NCBI GenBank assembly: GCA_026419785.1
Contig: JAODTK010004743.1
Location: 310,001 to 374,000, forward strand
Length of the DNA stretch: 64,000 bases
Source of the DNA: Sclerodactyla briareus
Lineage: Eukaryota > Echinodermata > Holothuroidea > Dendrochirotida > Sclerodactylidae
Direction: 5' to 3'
The notes under the pieces are model-generated. The model made no database searches. It worked only from the letters and a program-made list of their open reading frames with translations, and was not told the DNA's origin. This document shows, piece after piece, positions 22,980-33,190 of this stretch. Numbering within the stretch: position 1 is the stretch's first letter; each line of letters begins with the position of its first letter. Made by a program: the position numbers and the translations under genes.

Positions 22980-23390
22980 AAACTGTGAGTAAACTCAATA
23001 AACTTTGACTGCAGTAGACATTCGGGTGAAAATGGTGCCTGGCATTGGCAATGTCAGAGGATTGAGAGTGGGGTAATCCAGTTATTCTCTGTGAGCACTC
23101 AGTATACTGTTATCTGATTGTTTACAATTTGAAGTCAACCACTTCCCTATACGCATGCAAAAAGCACCTTCCAGGATGTAAATTACTTGACAGGCAGGAC
23201 TGACTATTGGGTATCATTAACCGTGATTCATGGATAATCCCTAATGAGGAGATTGACTGTGTTATGTGTAAAAGCAGGGAGAGGGTAGTGGGTTGGGAGG
23301 AAGAAGAAAGCAAAGGTCAAGTAATCTTCTGAAAGTGGGGAAGGGCACGACCATTTGTGTTCATTTTAGCCCTGAGGAGCAAAAAGTGAG
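22980..23390 (+). repeat. dispersed repeat family E, copy 1
   Basis: Matches 32838-33190 in the same orientation: AGAGGATTGAGAGTGGG, ACTTCCCTAT, AATTACTTGACAGGCAGGACTGA, GTGATTCAT, CCCTAATGAGG, AGGAAGAAGAAAGCAA and AGTGGGGAAGGGCAC occur in order. A frame shared across both copies reads EEEESKGQ, which hints at an ancestral coding sequence, but both copies are frame-broken and I cannot name it. Confidence 0.75.
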
Positions 23391-23395
23391 GGCAC

Positions 23396-23432
23396 AACAA
23401 CAACAATAATAATAATAATAATAATAATAAAA

Positions 23433-23497
<65 letters not shown>

Positions 23498-23540
23498 TAA
23501 TAATAATAATAATAAAATAATAATAATAATAATAATAATA
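23396..23540. repeat. (AAT)n microsatellite
   Basis: About 145 bp of AAT repeats with occasional ACT and AAAT variants. It adjoins a sequence at 23541-23600 whose reverse complement resembles a retroposon 3' terminus, so it may be that element's expanded tail. Confidence 0.95.
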
Positions 23541-23605
23541 AGTCTTGTTAAAAGCGCAGATCCAGAACTACAAGGCTCAATGCGCTGCTGCCAGGGCGAA
23601 GGAGC
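23541..23605 (-). mobile_element. probable LINE/SINE 3' terminus
   Basis: The reverse complement reads AGCGCATTGAGCCTTGTAG...ATCTGCGCTTTTAACAAGACTTATTATT. It has the paired GCGC stem, TTTAA box and ATT-repeat tail seen at the ends of CR1/L2-type LINEs and SINEs that share their tails. No reverse transcriptase frame was recognised further upstream on the minus strand. Confidence 0.5.
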
Positions 23606-24169
23606 CCCAAAAAGCAATTACTCATAATACAAACAGAAATAGGTGAGTTTTAAGATTTTTTAAGGTTGCTAAAGCGATTGGAGAGAACGTAGGGTGACGA
23701 CAGACTCTCAATTCGGATAGCAATTTCCGACTGCTCAGCAGTGGTGGCGAATGATGGGTTTATCCATAAAAGATGGGAAACCATATGCACATGTTACCAT
23801 AAAACCAAAATTGTAGAATTTGTGCCAAGATTTCCCAACACTGAGATTCTCAATATAACAGGTAGCAGGCTTGTGGCTGAATCAGCGGGGGCGGCGCCAC
23901 GACCTCCAACGGGGGGGGGGGGGGGGGCAAGTGGGGGGGGGGACCACCACATATTAGATGTTGAAATGTTACACTAAATGAGAGAAAGCATATGTAAGAA
24001 GAAGTGATTCTTCCTTGTCAAGAAATACAGTGATTCATGTTCAACATAGGGCTAAAATTATCATTTAAGGAACTCTCAGAATTAGTAGTTGCACTAGTAA
24101 TCAAGGCGCTCTTGCAACCCCGCCCCCAACTCACGCATAATCGACACCTCGTACGGACACCGTTCTTAT
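23606..24169. other. unassigned, contains long G runs
   Basis: G-rich runs at about 23911-23942 interrupted by CAA. No gene recognised. Confidence 0.4.
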
Positions 24170-24257
24170 TTTGCCCGTTAAGTAAACGAGCACGTTTCAG
24201 ATTCATACAGTGATGCAGGCTTTAAATAGGGCTACATTTTTCAATTTCATAAGCTGC

Positions 24258-24475
24258 CTATGAAACCTGAGGGGGGGGGGTGCATGCAAGACCAAAATTG
24301 CCACCCCACCCGTAGCAACACCACTACTGATCAGGAGATACATATAAGCTGGTCACTGGGACTAGCTATGAAACCTGGTGGGGGGGGGGTGCATGCACGA
24401 CCAAAGTTGCCAACCCACCGCGTAGCAACACCACTACTGATCAGGAGGTACTAATAGGCTGGTCACTGGTGCTAG
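24258..24475. repeat. two direct 110-bp repeats with G runs
   Basis: TATGAAACCT, a G run, GTGCATGCA, GACCAAA(A/G)TTGCCA, GTAGCAACACCACTACTGAT and GCTGGTCACTGG occur twice, about 110 bp apart, within the inverted family B element. Confidence 0.9.
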
Positions 24476-24820
24476 TCCAATACTCAAACATATCAGGAAT
24501 AACAATAAAATGACAATTCAAGAATTTGTACTGTCTTCACTGGGGGAAATATTTGGTGCTAGTCCAATACTCAAACATATCAGGAATAACAATAAAATGA
24601 CAATTCAAGAATTTGTACAGTCGTACATATAGGCTGGTCACTGGAGCTAGTCCAATACTCAAACATATCAGGAATAACAATAAAATGACAATTCAAGAAT
24701 TTGTACTGTCTTCACTGGGGGAAAATATTTGGTGCTAGTGCAATACTCAAACATATCAGGAATAACAATAAAATGACGATTCAAGAATTTGTACTGTCTT
24801 CACTGGGGGAAATATTTGTT
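24471..24820. repeat. 87/88-bp tandem repeat, four copies
   Basis: Units start at 24471, 24558, 24646 and 24734 with GCTAGT(C/G)CAATACTCAAAC. They share ATATCAGGAATAACAATAAA and AATTTGTAC and are nearly identical. The inverted partner at 32045-32195 carries about two diverged units, so copy number changed after the elements separated. Confidence 0.95.
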
Positions 24821-25999
24821 TGGTTGGCTATATGCTTGTTCTCAGTCTGTACAATGAATCGTTGCAGAGATTAAAGGATTGTCCTATGGTGTACTGGAAT
24901 GACCTGACCTGATACCGAAAATAATAGGATTCATCTTCACCATGTGTACAATCCACACACTTAATTTGAACTTAATAGATATTTGCATTCATTAGATATC
25001 ATGCTGACGAGCAGATGTCAAATGCCAAATTTATCCACATTTCGTTGTTTTAGCTTGTCTTGACCGTACCTTCCACATTCATTGAGATAGCTTGTGATAA
25101 GAGTATCGTTGTATGGTAGTGTCATTGCTTTTTTGTTTGTCTTAACAAGACACATCTGGCCATCACAAAAAGAGCATGCAAAATCACCGGGTCAAAAGGT
25201 CAACTGAGGTCAAAAGGTCAAATGAGGTCAAAGTCGGTCCACAATATGTTTATTTCACCCTGACGAACGGAACTTTTCAATACGACAGTCCTCCAAAATG
25301 TTTCGTTGGCGAGATATATGATGATTTCCTATGGTGATCTTGAATGACCTTGACCTGACACAAAAAATAGGGTTCATCACTCACCATAATGTTACCAACA
25401 TACCCAATTTGAACTTGATACCAGTTTGCGTACGTTAGATATCGTGCTGACAAGCTTTTTGAACTTTGCCCTCTCGTGACCATAAATGAACTTGAACGGG
25501 CACCCAAAACAATAGGGGTCATCCTCCCAATATGTGTAACCCACATACCTAATTTGAACTTGATACCAGTTTGCGTACGTTAGATATCGTGCTGACAAGG
25601 GGTGTCACACATACACACACACACAGACACACACATACATACGCACGGTGTATGACTGCATAGATGCATAGAGAAATGCATACATTTTCCAGGACGTGAG
25701 TTCGAAAATGTTCAAGATGCGAGTAACCTCTAGCCCAATTGGAAGGGTCCTCTTATGGGCAGCAGAAGACCTCTAAAAAATAGGGAGTATATGTAGAAAT
25801 TTCGGAAATTGATTGTCAATTTTAGTGACATTGCTTACTGCAAAAAAAAACTTCTTGTACGTTACGCGTCAATCGATGTGGCCGCATGGTTAAGATAACA
25901 TCGAAGGTTCCTTCAAGAAGTTTCTTGAAATTCATCATCATTTCGGAAATTCCTCGCCAATTTAGGGTGTTGCTTACTGCTATACGGCCCGATCTGGAG

Positions 26000-26095
26000 G
26001 GTTTGTGAAACGGAAATTTTTCTGAACACTCCGCGCCAACCGCTACTGGCGCTCCTGCCTCAGAGTGTGCTATCTCATAGGTTCCCCCCCCCCAA
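26000..26095 (+). repeat. family C repeat core
   Basis: Contains GAAACGGAAATTTTTCTG, ACTCCGCGCCAACCG and GGCGCTCC followed by a poly-C run. It matches the cores at 44718-44870, 43985-44060 and 45930-46000 (plus) and 35640-35770 and 37085-37240 (minus). Confidence 0.65.
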
Positions 26096-26880
26096 GATTT
26101 ATAACGTCGCCGCCCCTGGGGAGGGTGTGGATATGCGGACTTAACCTACCCCTCCCCCGGCACCACTGAGGTGGAGTTCCGCTCAAAATACATGATTGTA
26201 CAACTGGTGAATACCCCATCCGTTTGCTTCTCATCCGGGTTCGGTATTCGCTGTCGCACGGCACGTGACATTTTCTTCCGCGGTACCGCAGCGAGCAGGG
26301 GCTAGGCTGGGGGAGGGTGTGGTGTGGGTGTGTACTCGTGTGCAAACGCAACCCCCGGCACCAGGTGGAGTTTCACGCAAAATGAAATGAAAAGATCACA
26401 GGAAGATTCAATCAAGATGAACAAATTACTTGAACATTACCCAAAAAGTAGGAATCTCGGATTATATATTCAGTTACAACCTAGCATCAAAGATAGCACC
26501 ATTTGCATCCAGCCCAATTTCCGAAAGCCAAATTTTCCCCATGGGCGGCGATGGGCCCCCCTTGTTCTGGTACCCTGTCTACGCCACTGCTGATGGGCAG
26601 TTGGGTTTGGAATTAGTGATGCATGCAGTTGGTGCGCCGGACGGGTTTCAGTGGCAGTGTAGGTAGAACCTAGAGGTTGATTTCCACATAAAGTTAGCAA
26701 CAATAGCTTATGTTTCAGAAAAGTGTCATTCTAACTTAACTTCCTGAATCCTAATGATTAAGGCCGTAGTGCTTAAAGTCGCAGTTGCTGTGACAAAAGT
26801 CTGTGTATACAGTAGTGGCTCTTCGCCTGTAACCAAACAACCAGATCTTTGGTTTCAATGCGTCACCAATAATCAGGCGT

Positions 26881-27030
26881 GACTATAGGTCACGTAAATT
26901 ATGGCTGTTTTATATGGTTACATCGTAGGTCACTATAGTCACGCAAGTTATGGCTGTTTTATATGGTTACATCGTAGGTCACTATAGGTCACGCAAGTTA
27001 TGGCTGTTTTATATTGTTACATCGTAGGCC
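26881..27030. repeat. 50-bp tandem repeat, three copies
   Basis: Unit reads CACTATAGGTCACGCAAGTT then ATGGCTGTTTTATATGGTTA and CATCGTAGGT. Copies begin at about 26882, 26931 and 26980. Each carries a palindromic GTCACTATAGTCAC-like junction, most complete at 26929-26942. Confidence 0.92.
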
Positions 27031-28479
27031 TATCTTATGAATAGAGCGCGAGTCTAGAAAAGACGTATTTGTTGAACTCAGATATCAATACTGTTTCCGC
27101 TGTGATTCCAAGGATATTGGTGATATTTAGGTGTCTCCGCTAGTGCCAGCAGGGGTGGTAATGAATCTTGCCATGGACGCTTGGTCCACATGGATACAGA
27201 GTCTGAGACAGGCGCCTTCAGGTCACTCGATCGACTTAGCCGAGAGACAAGACCTTCACATCACTGGACCATTGTTTCATTGTGAAAGAAGCCGACACCC
27301 ACAAAGCTTTAGAATATTTTTTTTTTTTATGTCACTATGATTCAGCTCCATTATCGCTTCATAGGCTATGCTATTTCGCAAAACAGCGAGATGATACAGT
27401 ACGCTCTTCCACTCCTCCCATCAGCCGACTGATACCATATGATTGATGCATCTCCAAGGAGCGAAGACAATTGATGTCATACCTTGCATAATGAACATGG
27501 CTAGCTGTAGATGGTTTCCGAGTATTTATTCATCCCTGCACTAATGGGAGTACATGCCTCGAAGACACAGTAACCGATACACATGTCGCCTCCAATTGGT
27601 TCAACCTCCTCCAAGCAAACGACTAGGTCTTACCCATCCTCTCCCCTAACTCCTACGGTACCTGCGTAGTTGCACCGACGATAAGTTAGAACACAGTGGA
27701 CAGGATCGTTTGACCGGGAGGCGCGCTGTTGGCCCAGAGGAGCGTAGCCTGTTGAAACAGGCGTTGACTTTGTTCACCTCGCATCAGCCTTATTCACTCA
27801 TATGTGCGGAATGATCCTTTAACTAATGGGTGATTTGCCTAACAACGATATGTTGGTGATATTCGACCGTGGTATATATACTAAAGAGCGATAGCCCCTC
27901 GATTTTACGAACGGCGTCTCCCTCATTAGCGTCTGCTTCGCAGCGCTAAGAGGGCGCCAGTTGAAAATCACGAATCCGGCAGCTGACACAATCCCGCCTC
28001 CCTGACACACAGTCCTATCGGAACATTTGCTGAATCCAGAATTCCAGATCATCTGGAAATAACAACAACTACTTTCAGGACATCAAATCACTGGGGATTA
28101 TTGCCCAAAAAGCTGAAACGAACAGGATCGTTTACATAGCTTACATTTCTGCTAGTTTTGGTCTTTACGCAGAGGGAGAATGATGTATGTGTGTGTGATG
28201 GGGAAACATTGTGGGGTGTGTTTCCCAAGCTGCTTGATATCGATATAACCCTTTTTTTTGACGACCATCATGTAATTTATTATGTGTATTCAATGTCTCG
28301 CATTCAATTAAATCCATTGCATGGGCGTCGAAAAGGACAGGTTTGAACGCACTCTCTTATTAGTCCAAGTACAAAGATATAACTGAAAAAACATGTGAAA
28401 ATGTAGAGAAAACGGAGGACATTTGAATTATTGCAAATGATTTCCCATAACTTCGGGACGGAGTGCATGCTTGAAAAAT
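27031..28479. other. unassigned region, relatively GC-balanced
   Basis: No family recognised. Frames at 27131-27340 (plus, 69 codons) and 27819-28052 (minus, 77 codons) have mixed composition without known motifs. A possible acceptor (tttccag) precedes the minus frame at about 28055, but no donor or partner exon supports it. Confidence 0.4.
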
Positions 28480-28925
28480 TATGTGATTCCGGAACATGTC
28501 TATAGACATACATATTATCATATGGTCCCTATGATGAATATAACGTTGGTTGCGGCCATTTTGGAAGTCATCTTCGATTTTATTGTAACGTGATTCACTT
28601 AGGGAATCCATACATTTAGCTTTAGGGTTGTTTTTGACCTGCAACCACTTACCAGTAGCCACCAAAAAGTATCATTCATTGGCTGAATGGAGCTTTGTAT
28701 GGAGGAAAATATCTTAGGTCGGCCATTGTGGATCCCATCTTGGAGTACTCAAAACGCTCAAGGGTGACCACGATGTCAGTCTGTACCGGTAGAATTTATA
28801 GAATATGAAAGAGCACCCTTTAAAATATAGCATCAATCCAAGAAAAAAACTATATACAAAATTCAGGTTAGTCCCAAAAAATCCATTCTATCTGCCGGAC
28901 TATTTCTGCAAGTCGCCCAAATCCT
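28480..28925 (-). repeat. dispersed repeat family D, copy 2
   Basis: Reverse complement of the family D arrangement at 17985-18560, with the same block order from TAGTCCGGCAGATAG through AGGGTGCTCTTTCA, GTCACCCTTGAG and GAATGATACTT. A 101-codon minus frame overlapping it is repeat-derived. Confidence 0.65.
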
Positions 28926-30184
28926 TTTAGCTGGGAGGATTCGTCTGTAATGATGAGTATATCCTTCCCGTTACCCCAGGGCTGCCTACACTTCAGGACG
29001 ACAGATTGCTGAAAATGGTTCTCCGCCTTCAAAGTGTTGGCAAGGAAAGCTTTAACACCCTCAGTTTACACTATCATTCTACTGATGCTTGATATGAGCA
29101 AGGCTCCGGACACAAATAATAGAGGATTTGTGCTCAAGGATTCCCTAGAACAGATTCTTGAGTAACGAACTAATTCTGATTACACTGCTACTTGACAATG
29201 CTCCCTACCCAGTGGGCGCAAACTATGGGACAATCCATTATTAACATTCGGGTCACCACAAAGAGAGAGAGACGAGAGGGACAGTGGTGCAAGCGCAATA
29301 TATTTTTCTATAACTTACCCTAGCCAACTCTCTGAAAACCAGATGACCAATGATGCAGTTACATACCATCTCAGGGTTAGGTGATCATGACTACAGCGCA
29401 AAACAATACAACAACAACTTCTTCACCGTGGACCAACAGTGCGTGATGGGATGATATCTCTCAGGCATTCAAACTGGTGAGCATATACTGCAAATATCGG
29501 AGAAAGAGTGATGGAAAACTACAAGAAGGAATTGGAAATTTGAGAATCAACAGGCAGAAAAACTGAGAAAGAAGTTTCAATCCAAAAAAATTAGAGAAAT
29601 GTAAATGTGTAGCAAGTAAGTAACCGACAATGCTTCCAACACTGGCAAAATCTTCACGAGTAGAAAAAATAGGAAGGCACATTAAACCGATAGAAGTGTA
29701 TTTTTCTGTACAAGTGCAAAATGTTTGGGCAACGAAGTATGCTGTAGTGATCCTTACCAAATACCAAGCCTTTGTAACAAAAGGTGGATTTCGAAGGATA
29801 CCTAAAATCTGGGAATATTCATCTAGAGGGAAGTAGGGAAAAGAGCAGAAAACTAATCACACACCAACCCGTCCAGATTGTGCCACATCGAGTTGAGTGT
29901 CAAGTAAGCACAGTCCCCCTATCCTGATCATGAACCACTTGAAAATATTAACGTGTGCCTATAATTAATACTTTCCCGAAATATTGGGGTTTCTATCAGC
30001 TGAATCATTCTGGTAGGGCGCCACAATTACACTGCTTGGATATTATACATGTTACTCAAAAGCTTGGTTCCCTTTGGATGTGAAACAATATTGACAAAAG
30101 TTGATGACCTTCAATGTCCAAAACCAAGTCAAATATTGAGTGGATGCCAGGAGATTTTTACCTTTTCTCCGCGTATTTTGAAAC
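28926..30184. other. unassigned region
   Basis: AT-rich with no recognised gene. A 99-codon minus frame at 29461-29760 has no family resemblance. Confidence 0.4.
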
Positions 30185-30755
30185 AGTGAAGGACAACTGC
30201 AGCTGCAAGGTGGATTAATACTGGACAAAAACTGAAGGCCGTCGTCCAAACCGGACAGTTCATAGGACTTTCCGTATGGAGTTATAGTCATTTGAAGTTT
30301 GTGTATTGTGAAGCATGTGTATTGCGAAAGATCGGAATGCATCCCATCATGCAAAGATAATCAATGTCATACTTGCACAACCTGACAACACATTGTTGTT
30401 TTCTATTGAAAATTGCGCACATTAATTCACTTCGAAAAGCATTCAGTCGATTGAGAGAGGTAGCTGTAGTGGGGTTGGTAGGTGTTGGTGGTTACTTGGT
30501 GAGAGAAAGACACCCCAGAACTTTGCTAAATGTTGATTATTCAACAAATGAAACAATCACAGCATAAATAATTTCCTGTGTAGAACAATGTGTGAAGTCA
30601 TGCGATTTTGTGCAATTGGGATTCTCCTCAATTTCTCAGCATAATGGCCCAAACTGGGGAAGGCTAATAACCCACATAGAAACTTGTATTGCAATGGGGC
30701 TGCGACTAATATAACCTATGTTGTTTCCAAGCCTGCAGTTGTCCTTTAAAGAGAC
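30185..30755 (+). repeat. dispersed repeat family A, copy 3
   Basis: Shares with 4660-5500 a GGACAGTTCATAGGACTTTC block, CATACTTGCACAACC, GTTTTCTATTGAAAATT, TTCACTTCGAAAAGCATT, GGTGAGAGAAAGACA and TGCAGTTGTCCTTTAA. There is no local triplication in this copy. A family B element starts with (TG)n about 160 bp downstream, as in copy 1. Confidence 0.8.
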
Positions 30756-30904
30756 TTTCCAGAAGAATTTAATATACGAAAGAGGAACGTACGAAACATG
30801 TCAACAAACTCAATTCCGTCGTCCCGGAAGTCCACCAACCCCCATATTTTGGAGCAACGTTTTTTGATTCCTTGCCGAAGGCAACAGGAATCTATGAAGT
30901 CATG

Positions 30905-32380
30905 CACCGGGCGATGTGTGTGTGTGTCTGTGTGTGTGTGTGTCGTGGGTGGGTGTGTGTGTGTGACACCCCTTGTCAGCACGATATCTAACGTACGCAA
31001 ATGGGTATCAAGTTCAAATAGGTATGTGGGTTGAACATATGGGAAGGATGACCCTATTGTTTTGGGTGCCCGTTCAAGTTCATTCAAGTTTTTTCACGAG
31101 GGGGCAAAGTTCCAAAAAGGTTGCAGCACGATATCTAACGAACGCGAGATATATCAAGTTCAAATTGGGTATGTGGGTGTGGGTAGCATGTATAGTGAGG
31201 ATGAACTCTATGTTTTTGGTGTTCAGTCAGGTAATTCAACGGTCACCATAGGAAATCGTCATATATCTCGGCAAACGGAACATTTTTGGAGTACTGTCAT
31301 AATAGAAAGTTTCGTTCGTCTGGATGAAATACAGCTGGTGACCGACTTTGACCCATTTGACCTTTTGACTTATGACTATTGACCTCTGACCTGGTTGATT
31401 GCCTGCTTTTTGTGTTGGCGGGAAAAGCGTCTGGTTAAGACAAAACAAAAAGTCAATGACACTACCATTACTACGATACAATTATCACAAGCTATCTCAA
31501 GAATGTGTGAAAAGTCAAGACAGCGAAAATCGCATATATTCGGAAGAAACATTTGGGAGACTGTAGTAATGGAAAGTTTCGGGCGTTGGATGAAATGACA
31601 TCTGGTGACCAACTGTGACCTCATTTGGACCCATTGACCTGTGGACTCATTTGAACTTTTGACCTGTTGATTTTGCATGTTTTTTTTATGTGTTGGCGGA
31701 AGCGTCCTTGTTAAGACAACCGAAAGTCAATGACACTTAACCATACGACGATACTCTTATCACAAGCTTCCAATGAATTTTGAGTCAAGAAGACAGCTAA
31801 ATAACTGAAATGTGGATAATTTGGCATTTGACATTAGATATCATCAGCATGATATCTATTGAATGCAAGTATATATTAAGTTTCAATTAGGTGTGTGGAT
31901 TGTACAAATGATAAGATTAACCCTATTGTTTTTTGGTAATCCAGGTCAAGGTCATTCCAGGTCACCATAGGACAAATCCTATATCTATGCAACGATTCAT
32001 TGTACAAGTGAGACCAGCAGAATAGCCAACGCAAAAAATATTTCCCCATGAAGACAGTACAATTCTTGAATTGTCATTTTTATTGTTATTCCTGATATGT
32101 TTTAGTATTGACTATCACCAATATTTCCCCCATACAAACGTAACAATTCTGAATTTTCATTTATTTCATTCCTGATCTTTTGAATATTGGACTAGCACCA
32201 GTGAACAGCTATATGTTACCTTCACTGATCATATGGTGTTTCTACGGGTGGCGGTGGGAATTGAAGGCAGAAACGCCTCTTTCTTAATGCACCACCCCCC
32301 CCCCCCCCCCTCCCCCAGGTTTTCATAGGCAGCCTATGAAAATTGAAAAATGTAGCCCTATGTGAAGCCTGCATCACTGC
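30905..32380 (+). mobile_element. composite family B element, plus-orientation copy
   Basis: (TG)n at 30915-30965 is followed by two GATATCTAACG/TATCAAGTTCAAAT units (30976-31250), then two long units each containing GGTGACC, GACCCAT, GTGTTGGCGG, GTTAAGACAA and GTCAATGACACT (31290-31500; 31570-31770). Next come another GATATCT unit with AGGTCAAGGTCATTCCAGGT at 31943-31962, two diverged 87-bp units (32045-32195), a C run (32296-32317), and the TTCATAGGCAGCCTATGAAA palindrome at 32321-32340. It is the inverted partner of 24170-25665. Confidence 0.8.
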
Positions 32381-32837
32381 ATTAATTGCCAAATTCCTCA
32401 TTGCAGTCAGCTACGTTTCTTCTTGCGTATACTTCTATACGATATATGGATATCGAAGGGAGGGTGGGGGGGGGGGGGTAGACAACCTGGCAATTTCTTC
32501 CATAGGCTTAGATTATATTACCGAGGGGAGAAGCCAAGTTTGTTGCTTTAACAATTAATTGAAAACGGTGATATGACTGCAATTTTCCCATTTAACTACT
32601 AGTTTTTTAACAGCAGAAATTGCACACCATGAAATGCCGCTGTCATTCATAGGAACACCTATGTAGCCCAGCCATTATCCTCTTCAAACCACGGCTGCAT
32701 TGTTTGTGTAACTCTAATAAGAGTTTCAGTTTGATTGACTGGTCAACATTCCCACTCCTCCAGGATTAATCTCTCAAGCTGTGTGTTGGAGACTACAAAA
32801 ATGAAAGTAAAACAAACACATAATACTTTAGACAGCC

Positions 32838-33190
32838 GTCATACCTTCAGCTGGAAATGGTCCTGGCACTGCCTGCTTCAGAGGATTGAGAGTGGGTATT
32901 CAATTCTTCTCTGTATGCACTCATCTACTGATTATTCTTATTGTTCTTACACTTCCCTATTGGGAATGCGAAAGCACACTTCCGTTGTGAATTACTTGAC
33001 AGGCAGGACTGACCATTGGGTATAATTACCTGTGATTCATATGCACCCTAATGAGGGTATTAACTGTGGTTTGTGTAGAAGCCAGTGAGTTGGAGGAAGA
33101 AGAAAGCAAGGGTCAAGGTAGCTTCTGTAAAGTGGGGAAGGGCACAACATTTGTGGCATTTTTTGCTATGAGCAACAGTTGAGTGGGCAT
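32838..33190 (+). repeat. dispersed repeat family E, copy 2
   Basis: Direct-orientation match to 22980-23390. A frame in this copy runs EEEESKGQGSFCKVGKGTTF before a stop; the corresponding frame in copy 1 breaks earlier. The 96-codon frame at 32735-33025 overlaps its left part and is not conserved. Confidence 0.75.

Larger units (their letters stand above)
24170..25665 (-). mobile_element. composite family B element, inverted copy
   Basis: Read on the minus strand, the order is (TG)n at 25606-25648, two GATATCTAACG/TCAAGTTCAAATT units (25280-25600), AGGTCA-rich segments, a TCATTGACACTACC-type block and a GATATCATGCTGACG-like unit (24890-25010). After these come four tandem 87-bp units (24471-24820), two 110-bp units with G runs (24258-24475), and a terminus containing TGTAGCCCTAT and GCCTGCATCACTG. 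The same order occurs in the plus orientation at 30905-32380, so the two are a roughly 1.4-kb inverted pair about 5.2 kb apart. No protein-coding frame is shared. Confidence 0.8.
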
